Shown here piece after piece: positions 45,450 to 54,614 of a stretch of 64,000 nt of DNA. The stretch's first letter is position 1, and the number at the start of each line of letters is the position of its first letter. Source of the DNA: Streptomyces lasiicapitis (lineage in GTDB: Bacteria; Actinomycetota; Actinomycetes; Streptomycetales; Streptomycetaceae); assembly GCF_014646335.1 (NCBI RefSeq), contig NZ_BMNG01000005.1, positions 124,001 to 188,000 on the forward strand, given 5' to 3'. Made by a program: the position numbers and the translations under genes. The notes beneath the pieces were generated by a model. It was not told the DNA's origin, made no database searches, and saw only the letters and a program-made list of their open reading frames with translations.

Positions 45450-45851
45450 TCAGAGCGCGATGAGGCCCGCCGGTGTCGGCCTGAACCCGCACGCCTCGAA
45501 GTAGAACGGCCGCAGCTCGTCGTCGAAGTCGACGTGCAGCCATTCGCAGCCGGCCGCGCGGGCGCCTCGGGCGGCCTCGGCGACGAGAGCGGCGCCCACC
45601 CCGGTGCGGCGATGGGTGGCCGCGACCACCGTGTCCAGGATGAACGCGTGGACGCCGCCGTCCCACGCCACGTTCACGAATCCGACGAGGTCGCCGTCGC
45701 TGCGGGCGCAGACCCAGCCGAGGCTGTGGCGGCGTGCCTGGCCGAGCCAGTCGATGTCCAGCGGCCGATGGCCGAAGCCCTCCGCGTGGAGCGCGTTGAC
45801 CGCCGTGTTGTCGAAGTCGCCTCGCCATTCGTACGTATGCGTAGTCGCCAC
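45450..45851 (-). CDS. GNAT acetyltransferase
   Basis: A 133-residue protein from the GTG at 45851, preceded by TACGCT at 6 bases instead of a ribosome site (likely leaderless). GNAT motifs: LGWVCARSDGDLVGFVNVAWDGGVHAFILDTVVAATHRRTGVGAALVAEAARGARAAGCEWLHVDFDDELRPFYFEACGF, including the acetyl-CoA loop R-R-T-G-V-G and the final F-Y-x-x-C-G-F. Acetyl acceptor unknown. It converges with the preceding gene. Confidence 0.82.
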   Translation of the reverse strand: MATTHTYEWRGDFDNTAVNALHAEGFGHRPLDIDWLGQARRHSLGWVCARSDGDLVGFVNVAWDGGVHAFILDTVVAATHRRTGVGAALVAEAARGARAAGCEWLHVDFDDELRPFYFEACGFRPTPAGLIAL

Positions 45852-46042
45852 GACGTGAGCGTAGACCCGACGCGAGCGAAGATCCGTCGTGGCCCCACAA
45901 CAGGCCCGCCCGCCGCTCAGGCGCATCACGCCTCCCCCAAGACACCCCGACGGCACCCACCCGTCCCGTCCCATTCACCTCACGCTGGTGAAGTGGCTGC
46001 ACCGTACAAGGACGTAACAAAGCACGTTTCGAGGAGTTCTTC

Positions 46043-47422
46043 ATGGCCGGACCGCGTCTGTCCCGTCGTCACCTGATAGCTGCCGGTTCCGTGGCCGCCG
46101 CCACCGCGGTGGCCGTGACCCTCACCGCGTCGGCGGGGGCGTCCGACACCAAGGACCAGGCCCAGCGGGCCATCAAGGGCGGGAAGGCGAAGAACGTCAT
46201 CCTGCTCATCGGCGACGGCATGGGGGACTCCGAGATCACGCTCGCCCGGGACTACACGGTGGGCGCGAACGGGCGCCTGAACATGGACAAGCTGCCGCTG
46301 ACGGGCGCGTACACGACGTACGCGGTGCACAAGGACGGCTCGCCCGACTACGTCACCGACTCCGCCGCGAGCGGCTCCGCCTGGGCCACGGGCGTGAAGA
46401 CGGTCAACGGCCGCATCTCGAAGACGCCGGGTACCGACAAGGCCGTACCGACGATCCTGGAGCTGGCGAAGAAGAACGGGTACGCGACCGGCTCGGTCAC
46501 CACCGCCGAGCTCACCGACGCGACCCCGGCCGTCCTCGCCGCGCACGCCACCGACCGCAGCTGCCAGGGCCCGGCGGACATGGCCAAGTGCCCGGCGGAC
46601 ACCATCGCCAAGGGCGGGCCCGGCTCGATCGCCGAGCAGAGCGTGAACCACAAGGTCGACGTCCTCCTCGGCGGCGGCAAGCAGCGCTTCGACCAGAAGG
46701 TCACCGACGGCAAGCACAAGGGTCGTACGGTCACCGAGCAGGCGAAGCGGCTCGGCTACCAAGTCGTCACCAATGACCGCGAGTTGAAGAAGGTCAAGTC
46801 CGTCAAGGGCGGCAAGCCCGTCCTCGGGCTCTTCGCGCCCGGCAACGTCGCCGTCGAGTGGACCGGCAAGCCCGCCGCGAAGGGCGGCACGGACCCGCAG
46901 CGCTGCACCACCTCCAACCCGAACCGCCCGGCCGGCACGCCCGCGCTGCAGGACCAGGCGAGCAAGGCGATCAAGCTCCTCGAGGCCAAGCAGAAGTCCG
47001 CGAAGAGCAAGCAGGGCTTCTTCCTGCAGATCGAGGGCGCCTCGATCGACAAGCAGGACCACGCGGCCGACCCGTGCGGCCAGATCGGCGAGACCGCCGC
47101 CTTCGACCGCGCCGTGAAGGTCGCCCGCGACTACGCCGCCAAGCACCCGGACACCCTGGTCGTCACCACCGCCGACCACGCCCACACCAGCCAGATCGTC
47201 CCCCTGGAGGCCCAGCCCCCCGGCCTGTCCTCCACCCTCGTCACCAACGAGGGCCAGCAGCTGAAGGTCAACTACTCGACCAACACCCCGGGCCAGTCCC
47301 AGGAGCACACCGGCACCCAGGTCCGCATCGCGGCCCAGGGCCCGCAGGCGTACCGCGTCCTCGGCGTCACCAACCAGACGGACCTGTTCACGACGGTGCG
47401 TGAGGCATTGCGTCTGCGCTGA
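46043..47422 (+). CDS. phoA: Alkaline phosphatase (PhoA family, Tat-exported)
   Basis: A 459-residue exported enzyme. The N-terminus SRRHLIAAG is a twin-arginine motif before a hydrophobic core and AGASD cleavage site. Catalytic and metal motifs: NVILLIGDGMGDSEI (metal Asp), DYVTDSAASGSAWATG (nucleophile Ser), VTTAELTDATPA, EGASIDKQDHAADP (metal Asp/His) and TTADHAHTS (metal Asp/His). It cleaves phosphomonoesters outside the cell for phosphate supply. Upstream, CTTCACCAGCG on the minus strand partly fits a PHO box unit, but no good repeat follows, so PhoP control is uncertain. Confidence 0.9.
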   Translation: MAGPRLSRRHLIAAGSVAAATAVAVTLTASAGASDTKDQAQRAIKGGKAKNVILLIGDGMGDSEITLARDYTVGANGRLNMDKLPLTGAYTTYAVHKDGSPDYVTDSAASGSAWATGVKTVNGRISKTPGTDKAVPTILELAKKNGYATGSVTTAELTDATPAVLAAHATDRSCQGPADMAKCPADTIAKGGPGSIAEQSVNHKVDVLLGGGKQRFDQKVTDGKHKGRTVTEQAKRLGYQVVTNDRELKKVKSVKGGKPVLGLFAPGNVAVEWTGKPAAKGGTDPQRCTTSNPNRPAGTPALQDQASKAIKLLEAKQKSAKSKQGFFLQIEGASIDKQDHAADPCGQIGETAAFDRAVKVARDYAAKHPDTLVVTTADHAHTSQIVPLEAQPPGLSSTLVTNEGQQLKVNYSTNTPGQSQEHTGTQVRIAAQGPQAYRVLGVTNQTDLFTTVREALRLR

Positions 47423-47473
47423 CACACACGTGCCGACACACACGTGCCGACACACGTGCTGACACACACGCGC
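47421..47473. repeat. Tandem ACACACGTGCC-type repeat
   Basis: Units GACACACACGTGCC (47421-47434), again GACACACACGTGCC (47435-47448), GACACACGTGCT (47449-47460) and GACACACACGCGC (47461-47473). Alternating purine-pyrimidine DNA right after the phosphatase stop. Confidence 0.8.
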
Positions 47474-47635
47474 ACGCTCTGCTTCTTGGCCGCCTGCCTG
47501 CCGGGCAGGCGGCTGCCGAGGTACGTCCGTCAGCCGAGACGCGGCCACCCGGCCGGAATACCCGTGCGCACCCCACCGTTGCCCCTGTGACGCCCTTGGC
47601 GAGGTCCCGGTCACCACCAGGCAGAGGATGGCGAG

Positions 47636-47839
47636 ATGACGCACGAGGAGAAGGCCCAGGTCAGCGCCGCGGAAGCAGGCTCGGACGGTGCGCAGGACGC
47701 CGCACGGCAGGCGCGGTTCGGGAAGCTGCCGGAGCGGGTGCGGCCCGAGGACACGGTCGAGGAGCGTCCGGCTGTCGCGCCGGACCCGGCTCGGGACGCG
47801 TACAACGCGGACGAGTGGCTCATACGCAACGTGGGCTGA
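47636..47839 (+). CDS. Small conserved acidic protein
   Basis: A 67-residue soluble protein: MTHEEKAQVSAAEAGSDGAQDAARQARFGKLPERVRPEDTVEERP..., ending NADEWLIRNVG. The LPERVRPEDTVE segment and Y-N-x-D-E-x-L ending are typical of small unknown Streptomyces proteins. AGGATGGCGAG lies upstream. No function can be named. Confidence 0.6.
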   Translation: MTHEEKAQVSAAEAGSDGAQDAARQARFGKLPERVRPEDTVEERPAVAPDPARDAYNADEWLIRNVG

Positions 47840-48239
47840 CAGCGCTCACGGAGGAGACTGCCCCAAACTCACGGGGGGGGGCTGCCCCAAAACTCACGAG
47901 GGGGGGCTGCCTAAAAACTCACGGGGAGGGCTGCCCCAGCCATTCGCCCGAGCCGTTTGCGGCGCCCGTCGACCCCCGGCCTGTGCCCCAACCTTCCGCA
48001 CAGCACCGCCAGTTGAGTGTGGCCGAAGACCAGTGCCTGCCGAGACGGCAGTGCTGACGTGAGGCTGCTGTGCCCGTAGGCTCCGTCCTCGTTGCCCGAG
48101 CGGCGGCGTTGCTTCGTGGATCTCCGATCGTTGATCTGCTCGTGCGGTGAGCCAGGCCGGGCCCAAGAGGCGGGTGGGGGCAGGGATCGACAGCGCTGCC
48201 GGCGGTGGCCTCCCGTGGGCAGGTGAAGGGAGAACCCCC
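47840..48239. other. Gene-free stretch with tandem repeat
   Basis: No gene recognised. It holds the tandem repeat at 47858-47937. The rest up to the condensation gene shows no strong hairpin. Confidence 0.45.
47858..47937. repeat. Three tandem 24-25 bp repeats
   Basis: CTGCCCCAAACTCACGGGG and two variants (CTGCCCCAAAACTCACGAG, CTGCCTAAAAACTCACGGGG) with G-runs of variable length, in units at 47858-47881, 47882-47906 and 47907-47930, then a partial fourth. Differences concentrate in the A and G runs, as in slippage. Confidence 0.8.
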
Positions 48240-49754
48240 GTGCGCATGACCGACATCGAGCGCTGCGAGATCCGCCCCGGGCGCCTCGTGGAATGGACGC
48301 TCCACCCCACCACCGTCACGGCCGCCGAGGCCCTGCCGGACGACGCCCGCCCACCCGCGTACGTACAGGAGTCCCATATCCGCACCGCGCGCACCGTGCG
48401 CGAGGACGGACTCTTCGTACCGACGTGGCTCGGCACCGCCTTCGACATGCCCGGGCCGGTCGATCTCGACGTGCTCCAGGGCGCGCTGCAGACCTGGATG
48501 CTGCGGCACGAGACGCTGCGCAGCGGGTTCCGGTGGGCCGACGACGAGATGCGGCGCTTCACGCTGACGGCCGACGACGTCGCGCTGCACCGCGAGGACG
48601 TCGGCGAGTTCACGGACGCAGCGGCGCTCACCCGCTACCTGCGGGACCGCTTCGACGTCGCCGCGGACGCGCTGACCTGGCCCAACTTCCTCTTCACCGC
48701 CGTCGTCAGGGACGACGGCACCAGCGTCTACGCGGCGTTCGACCACAGCAACGTCGACTCGTACTCCCTCTGCCGCATCACCGACGAGATCCACGAGCTG
48801 TACGCGGCCGGACTCGAAGGGCGGACCGTCGCCGCGGAGCCCGTCGCCAGCTACGTGGACTTCTGCGCGAGCGAACGCACCGACGCCGACCTCATCGACG
48901 ACACGCACGACATCGTCGCCCGCTGGCGGGAGTTCATCCAGCGCTGCGACGGGAAGCTGCCGAACTTCCCCGTCGACCTCGGCCTCGACCCCGAAGGCCC
49001 GCTGCCCGAGCAGAAGTTCCTGCACGAGATGCTGGTGGACGACGCGGACGCCGCGGCCTTCGAGGCGCACTGCCGCCCCTACGGCGGCAGCCTCGTCGGC
49101 ATCGTCGCGGCCGTCGCCCTCGCCGCCCGCGAGATCAGCGGCCTGGAGGTGTACCGCACGGTCGTGCCCTTCCACACCCGGATCAAGTCCCGGTGGGCGG
49201 ACTCGGTCGGCTGGTACGTGGGCGGCGCGCCCATCGAGATCCCCGTGGCCCGGACGACCGACTTCGACTCCGTGCTCCGCATGGTCCGCGCCGCGCTGCG
49301 CGAGGCCCGCCCGCTGTCCCGCATGCCCATCGCCCGCGTGCTCGCGCTCCTGGGCAACGACTTCCGGCCGACCTCGCCCGACCTGTACTCGATCGTGTCG
49401 TACGTCGACTCCCGCGGCATCGCCGGCTCCGAGCGCTGGCAGGACCTGAAGGCGTACGGCCTCATCCGGGTGTCGTACGGCGACCAGGTGTGCGCGTGGG
49501 TCACCCGGATCCAGGAGGGCCTGCAGTTCGCCTGCCGCCACCCGGACACGGATCAGGCGTACAAGAACATGCGGGTGTGCATGGAGTTGCTGCGGGAGCG
49601 GGTTGTGGGGGTGGGGCGGTCGGGGGCGTCTACGGCGGGCGCCGTGGGTGCGGTGGGCCGGGTGCCGGGTCAGATGAGTCAGACGGGCCAGATGGGACAG
49701 TCGGGTCGGTCGGGTCAGTCGGGCCGCGTGCCCGGTCAGCAGGTGGTGCGGTAG
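48240..49754 (+). CDS. Lone condensation-domain acyltransferase
   Basis: Started at GTG 48240 (AAGGGAGAA upstream); ATG 48246 is possible; 504 residues. The protein is a single condensation-domain fold (NRPS condensation or PapA-type acyltransferase) without adenylation or carrier domains. The active-site segment is FDHSNVDSYS, in which the second His and the Asp of HHxxxDG are kept while the first His is Asp and the Gly is Ser. Later parts DSVGWYVGGAPIEIPV and YSIVSYVDSRGI resemble the solvent-channel regions of this fold. The last 40 residues are a Gly/Gln/Ser tail. It probably transfers an acyl group to a small molecule or lipid. No NRPS genes are near. Confidence 0.75.
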   Translation: MRMTDIERCEIRPGRLVEWTLHPTTVTAAEALPDDARPPAYVQESHIRTARTVREDGLFVPTWLGTAFDMPGPVDLDVLQGALQTWMLRHETLRSGFRWADDEMRRFTLTADDVALHREDVGEFTDAAALTRYLRDRFDVAADALTWPNFLFTAVVRDDGTSVYAAFDHSNVDSYSLCRITDEIHELYAAGLEGRTVAAEPVASYVDFCASERTDADLIDDTHDIVARWREFIQRCDGKLPNFPVDLGLDPEGPLPEQKFLHEMLVDDADAAAFEAHCRPYGGSLVGIVAAVALAAREISGLEVYRTVVPFHTRIKSRWADSVGWYVGGAPIEIPVARTTDFDSVLRMVRAALREARPLSRMPIARVLALLGNDFRPTSPDLYSIVSYVDSRGIAGSERWQDLKAYGLIRVSYGDQVCAWVTRIQEGLQFACRHPDTDQAYKNMRVCMELLRERVVGVGRSGASTAGAVGAVGRVPGQMSQTGQMGQSGRSGQSGRVPGQQVVR

Positions 49755-52700
49755 GGGAGGTCCGGCAGATACGTACGCCACTCCTCCCGGGACAGACCCG
49801 AGCCACCCGTGCGGTCGCACACCGCGGCCACCAGGTGCTCGGGGTCGAGCGCGTACTTCTGCGTGGGGACATGGGCGCCGCCCGCGTACAGCGTCTTGCC
49901 GTCGGCACTGAAGGCCAGCGACGTGATCGAGTCGCCGGGCGTGGGCAGGGGCGAGCCGAGCGGGCGGCTGGACGGCACGTCCCACAGCCGGACGGTGCCG
50001 GAGTGGGTGGCGACGGCGAGCGTGTCGTTGTCCGGGGAGAAGGCGAGCGCGCTGACCAGGTCGTCCTCGGGCGCGGGCGCGGCGTCGGCGTCCGCGGCGG
50101 TGAGCACGGCGAGGCGCCTGCGTCCGGCGCCGTCCCAGACGGTCACCCGGCCGTAGTCGTCCCCGGCGGCGAGGTACTGCCCGCCGGGGCTGAACGCCAG
50201 CTCGCCCGCGACGGTGCCGCTCAGCGACTTGGCGACGGTCTTGCCCGAGCGGAGGTCGGCGATCGCGTTCCCGGAGGCGAGCAGGGCCGAGTCCGGGCGT
50301 AGCGCGAGCCCGACGCCGGAGATGCCGGGCAGCGTCCTGACCTTCTTGGGCCGGCGTCCGGAACCGATGTCCCACACCTCGGTGGACTCGCCCATCGTGG
50401 TGCGGGACACGAACAGGCGGCCGCCGTCGGCGCTGAGCACGATGTCGTCCATGCCGCTCATGCCCATGTCGTCGACGCCCACGTCGACCACCGCGTGCGG
50501 GCGGCGGGCCCTGACGTCCCAGACGGTGACCCGCGCCCGCTGTGGCGAGTCGCTGCTCATCATGGTCTGCGCCTGCCCGTAGGCGAAGTACGCGCCGTCG
50601 GCGCTGAACGCCATGGCGTCGGAGCACTCGTCGGACTGCTCTTCGGCCTGCTGCGGCTCGGCGACGAGCTCGCCCGACTCGTCCGTGTCGGTGCTGAGTT
50701 CGCCGGACTCCCCGCTGGACTCGACGGAATCAGATTCCATGTCGCCGGGGTCGACGGGACCGCCGGGCGAGGGCGGCTCCTCGGTGGCCCTGGGGCAGGG
50801 CTCCACCGGCGGCTTGAAGACGGTCCGGCCGGTCAGGGTGTCGATCAGCCGCAGCTCTCTGCCTCCACTTGTATCCGTGTCCGTGTGGCGTACGACGGCC
50901 TGGGTGCGGCCGTCCGGGGTCGACTTCCCCTCGGAGAAGTAGTCCTCGCGCCATGCCGCACGGGTCGCGGCCCGCACGCTCAGCGAGTGCACGACCGCCC
51001 TCGACTCGTTGAAGTAGCGGACGGCGCCCGCGTCGAGGTCGAGTTCGAAGCCCAGGGACGCGCTGCCCGCGGTGGTGTGGCGGAAGACGGGCGCGTCCGG
51101 TGCGGCGAGGCGCCACAGCTCGATCCCGTCCCGCGTGGCGGCCACCGCGAACCTCGCGTCCGCGCTGAAGCGGACGTCCTCCATGCCCTCGCTCGCCACG
51201 CGTGGCGCCTGCCGGCCGGTGCGCAGGTCCCAGCGGCGGATCTCGCGTTCGCCGGCGCGCGCCAGGTGACGGCCGTCCGGCGTGAAGACGAAGGTGGCGT
51301 CGTCGCAGTCGAGCAGCTTCTTGTTCTTCGCCAGGGCCATCCAGGGGCGCGTGATCCGGGAGCGTTTGGCAATGTCCCAGAGCTCCACGGGGCCTTCCTC
51401 GCCGCATCTGGCGAGGTGGCGGTCGTCCGCGCTCAGCGCCACGGTCTGCGACTCGTCCGGCTGCCGTTTCCTCATGCTGAGCAGGGTGCGGCCACTGCGT
51501 ACGTCGAAGAGCTTGGTGGCGGTGGTGTCCGACTCGGGCGGGCCGTCCGCGCCGTCCGGTCCCCACATCTCGTCCAGCGCCACCCGCCTGCCGTCCGCCG
51601 AGAAGGCCAGGCCGTCCGGTGCGGTCACGGGCAGGCGGCTGAGCACGCGTCCGGCATGGACGTCCCACAGGACCGTGCGGTCGTCCCGCTGCACGGCGAG
51701 GATCCGGCCGTCCGGGCTCATCGTGACGTCCGGCCTGTCCGTGACGAGCTTGCCGAGCCCCGGATACGTACGCGCCGCGGGCTCGCGGCCGCGCATGTCC
51801 CAGGTGCGGACGCGCTGCGCTCCCACCGCGACGAGCGTGCGGCCGTCGGCGGTCAACTCCGTCGCCACGGCCTCGGATTCGGCGCCGGGGCGGGTGAAGG
51901 ACGACACCTCGGCCTGCGCCATGGCGCCCACGAGCGCCGCGCGGGTCTCGGTGGACCGCGCGAGGCGCCAGGCGGCGACGCTCAGCCGCATCGAGGTGAC
52001 CGGGTCGTGGTCGCGCATGGTGGCGGCGGCCGCGGCGATGCGGCGGGCCTCCGCCTCGACGTGCCGGCGCTCGCTCGTGCGGCTCTCCCGCCACGCCATC
52101 GCGCCCGCCACCACCGCGAGCACCACGAGGACGGAGAGGGCGCCGGTCAGGGCGTGGCGGCGGCGCCGGGCGCGGGTGCGGGACCGGCGGCTGGCGGTGA
52201 GGAAGTCCCGTTCGAGGGGGGTGAGGTCGGCGGTCCCGGGGCTGGAGTCGGTGCTGGTTCCGGGATTGGTGCCGGTGTCCGTGAAGTGTTCGTCCGCGGT
52301 GGTCAGCCGCGTACCCCGGTACAACGCCCCGCGGTCGTCGGCGAGTTCCCGCCAGATGTGCGCAGCCTCGGTGAGGTGGCGGTGGGCGCGCAGCCGGTCG
52401 CGGTGGGCGTCCACCCAGGCGCCGAGCCGGGGCCAGGAGGTGATGAGGGCCTCGTGGGCGAGGTCGACGGTGTCGTCGTCGAGGGTGATGAGCCGGGCGC
52501 GTGCCAACTCGTCGACCACGGCGTCGACTTCGTCGCGGTCGCCGAAGTCGAGTTCCGCGCGGCGGATCGGGCGCCGGGTGTCCTGCGCGCCCTCGCCGGG
52601 GGCGATCAGGCGCAGCAGGATGAGGCGGGCCAGTTCCTTGCGGTCGTCGGAGAGCCGGGTGTGTACGTCCTCGGCGGTGCGGGCGATGGCGCCGTGCACG

Positions 52701-53770
52701 CCCCCGGTGGCTTCGTACGTCTGGAGGGAAAGGGTCCTGCCGCGTCTGCGCCGCCAGGTCTCGCGCAGCGCGTGCGACAGCAGGGGGAGCGCGCCGGGTT
52801 CGCTGCCCGCCTCCTTCACGAGGCGTGCGGTCAGCTCGCGTTCCACGAGGAGGCCCGCGGTCTGGGCGGGTCGCACGACGGCCTGCCGCAGTTCGGCGTC
52901 CGACATGGCGGTGACGAGGAGACCGGCGTCGGACAACGTGTCGGCCAGCTCGCGGTGTTCGGCGCAGCGGCCGTAGAAGTCGGCGCGCACGCCGAGCACG
53001 ACACGCAGTCGGCTTTCGGGATTCCGCGCGGCCAGGAGCGCGTCGATGAACTCCGCGCGCTCCCGCGGGTCGCGGCACAGCGTGAAGACTTCCTCGAACT
53101 GGTCCACGATCAGCCAGGTGTCGCCGTCCCGCGCGGCGGGCGTGAACACGTGCGTGTGCGTACGCGAAGGGTGTTCGCCGGGGGTGAGGATCCGGATGGC
53201 GGCGGAGCGTACGCCCTCGGGACGTACGCCCTCGGGACGTATGCCCTCGGGACGTATGCCCTCGGAAGGCGCGTCGTCGGAGCGGCGCAGGCGGGGTATG
53301 AGCCCCGCGCGCAGCAGCGAGGACTTGCCGCTGCCGGACGGGCCGAAGACCACGGTGAAGCGGCGCTCGGTGACGCGCCGCAGCAGGTCGTCGGTCAGCC
53401 GCTCGCGGCCGAAGAACAGGCCCTCGTCGTCGGGCTCGTAGCGCGCGAGGCCCCGGTACGGCGACCGCGCCGCGTCGTCCTCGGTGTCGGCGGGCGGCTC
53501 CTCGTCCTGCTCCCGCACCGCCTCGCGCAGGCGCCGCTCCCACTCCTCCGGGTCGGCCCCGCAGGCCTCGGCGTACGCGCGTACCACCGCGAGCGACGGC
53601 AGCCTCTCCCCCGCGGCGGCCTGCGACAGAGCCGTCACCGAGTACGACGCCTGCCGCGCCATCACCCGGTACGACGGGGCACCCGCCTCCTGCCGCAGCT
53701 TGCGCAGCTCCGCCGCGAACCGAGCCGCCGGCCCGTCCGTCGGATCGAGCGGCTTCTCCCGACGCCCCAC
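49736..53770 (-). CDS. HTH-nSTAND-TM-WD40 protein
   Basis: A 1,344-residue multi-domain protein, started at the GTG 53770 (GGGGACCAGG upstream). Residues 15-75: XRE helix-turn-helix. Residues 105-500: nSTAND NTPase with Walker A GPSGSGKSS (143-151) and Walker B WLIVDQFEEVF (219-229), then a winged-helix region (HEALITSWPRLGAW). Residues 541-561: one membrane helix, after a poly-Arg stretch. Residues 600-1344: WD40-like propeller repeats (FSPGGQYLAAGDDYGRVTVWD, FSPDNDTLAVATHSGTVRLWD, FSADGKTLYAGG). An acidic insert rich in Glu/Asp/Ser interrupts it around residue 1150. A signalling or defence role is plausible for this architecture. It ends 19 bases inside the convergent condensation gene. Confidence 0.82.
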   Translation of the reverse strand: MGRREKPLDPTDGPAARFAAELRKLRQEAGAPSYRVMARQASYSVTALSQAAAGERLPSLAVVRAYAEACGADPEEWERRLREAVREQDEEPPADTEDDAARSPYRGLARYEPDDEGLFFGRERLTDDLLRRVTERRFTVVFGPSGSGKSSLLRAGLIPRLRRSDDAPSEGIRPEGIRPEGVRPEGVRSAAIRILTPGEHPSRTHTHVFTPAARDGDTWLIVDQFEEVFTLCRDPRERAEFIDALLAARNPESRLRVVLGVRADFYGRCAEHRELADTLSDAGLLVTAMSDAELRQAVVRPAQTAGLLVERELTARLVKEAGSEPGALPLLSHALRETWRRRRGRTLSLQTYEATGGVHGAIARTAEDVHTRLSDDRKELARLILLRLIAPGEGAQDTRRPIRRAELDFGDRDEVDAVVDELARARLITLDDDTVDLAHEALITSWPRLGAWVDAHRDRLRAHRHLTEAAHIWRELADDRGALYRGTRLTTADEHFTDTGTNPGTSTDSSPGTADLTPLERDFLTASRRSRTRARRRRHALTGALSVLVVLAVVAGAMAWRESRTSERRHVEAEARRIAAAAATMRDHDPVTSMRLSVAAWRLARSTETRAALVGAMAQAEVSSFTRPGAESEAVATELTADGRTLVAVGAQRVRTWDMRGREPAARTYPGLGKLVTDRPDVTMSPDGRILAVQRDDRTVLWDVHAGRVLSRLPVTAPDGLAFSADGRRVALDEMWGPDGADGPPESDTTATKLFDVRSGRTLLSMRKRQPDESQTVALSADDRHLARCGEEGPVELWDIAKRSRITRPWMALAKNKKLLDCDDATFVFTPDGRHLARAGEREIRRWDLRTGRQAPRVASEGMEDVRFSADARFAVAATRDGIELWRLAAPDAPVFRHTTAGSASLGFELDLDAGAVRYFNESRAVVHSLSVRAATRAAWREDYFSEGKSTPDGRTQAVVRHTDTDTSGGRELRLIDTLTGRTVFKPPVEPCPRATEEPPSPGGPVDPGDMESDSVESSGESGELSTDTDESGELVAEPQQAEEQSDECSDAMAFSADGAYFAYGQAQTMMSSDSPQRARVTVWDVRARRPHAVVDVGVDDMGMSGMDDIVLSADGGRLFVSRTTMGESTEVWDIGSGRRPKKVRTLPGISGVGLALRPDSALLASGNAIADLRSGKTVAKSLSGTVAGELAFSPGGQYLAAGDDYGRVTVWDGAGRRRLAVLTAADADAAPAPEDDLVSALAFSPDNDTLAVATHSGTVRLWDVPSSRPLGSPLPTPGDSITSLAFSADGKTLYAGGAHVPTQKYALDPEHLVAAVCDRTGGSGLSREEWRTYLPDLPYRTTC
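53208..53267. repeat. Four tandem 15-bp units in the nSTAND gene
   Basis: CGTACGCCCTCGGGA twice and CGTATGCCCTCGG(G/A)A twice, encoding four EG(I/V)RP units on the other strand, between Walker A and Walker B. In frame, so it varies length without breaking the gene. Confidence 0.85.
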
Positions 53771-54047
53771 CCTGGTCCCCGTCCCCCGTATCCCCGTAGC
53801 CCCGTTGATCAGCCCGGCCAAACCTACGAGCCGCCGACCGGCCCGGCAAGGAATGCCCGGGGCCCGGCGGTGCGCACCGGGATTGTTCAGCGGCACCGGA
53901 ACGGGGTGCTGAACAACGCCGCACGCTGTGGACTCTTCGTCGTCGGCACGACCGCGGCCCGCCTCCGCGCGGCCCGGTCGCACCGTCGTTCCGCGGGTTT
54001 CCCAGACCTCCCCGCGGGGGTCGGCCCGCGGCAGGGAGGGATGAGAC

Positions 54048-54536
54048 ATGTCTGCGACCACGATTCGGGGGACCCGCCCGCGCAGGGCGGTCACGGGCAT
54101 CGGCGTCGCCGGGGCGTTCGCGGGGCTGTTGCTCGGCGGGGCGCCGTCCGCGGGGGCTGACGACACGGGGACGCGCTCGGCGAGCGCCGCGCCCATCGGC
54201 TTCCACGGCGCGTCCAGCACCGGCAACGCCAGGATCAGCGGGACGTACCAGTACTGGTACGCGGGCAAGGACACCGCGGGCCGTCCGTTCTACGACGGCA
54301 AGTTCTCGGGCGCCACGGCGCGGGACCGCAATCCCGGCGACAAGTATCAGGCCGTCCTCGCGCTCAAGTACGACGACTTCGTCGGCGGCGGCTGGCGGAC
54401 CGTGAAGAACCGGGTGGCCGTGGTCAACGGCAGCAAGTCGTGGAGCTTCAAGAACAAGGCGAACGTCACCGCGTACGCCTGCGACCGCCACAAGAACAGC
54501 AAGAAGCTGATCAACTGCCGCGCCTGGCGGTTCTGA
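54048..54536 (+). CDS. Small secreted unknown protein
   Basis: A 162-residue protein: signal peptide MSATTIRGTRPRRAVTGIGVAGAFAGLLLGG...SAGA, then a small beta-rich domain: GNARISGTYQYWYAGKDTAGRPFYDGKFSGATARDRNPGDKYQAVLALKYDDF and KSWSFKNKANVTAYACDRHKNSKKLINCRAW. Two cysteines (Ala-Cys-Asp and Asn-Cys-Arg) may form one disulfide. Such secreted single-domain proteins are common in Streptomyces. No known family. It is divergent from the nSTAND gene and may share its promoter region. Confidence 0.68.
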   Translation: MSATTIRGTRPRRAVTGIGVAGAFAGLLLGGAPSAGADDTGTRSASAAPIGFHGASSTGNARISGTYQYWYAGKDTAGRPFYDGKFSGATARDRNPGDKYQAVLALKYDDFVGGGWRTVKNRVAVVNGSKSWSFKNKANVTAYACDRHKNSKKLINCRAWRF

Positions 54537-54614
54537 CCCCGCGTCGGACCAGAGCTGGGCGTGGGCCCTCGCCGGACGGGGGTCGGCGAAGGCCCGCACC
54601 CCCGCCCGGCGTGC

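Noticed and set aside
47858..47937. CRISPR array
   Set aside because: The units are direct tandem repeats without spacers and have no cas genes nearby.
47919..48240. A remnant gene or insertion-sequence end in the gap before the condensation gene
   Set aside because: The frames have no consistent codon bias and no inverted terminal repeats were seen.
48240..49754. An NRPS cluster around the condensation protein
   Set aside because: No adenylation, carrier or thioesterase domain is encoded in the neighbourhood.
50495..54160. A 1,221-codon plus-strand frame opposite the nSTAND-WD40 gene
   Set aside because: Same kind of antisense shadow; no recognisable domains.
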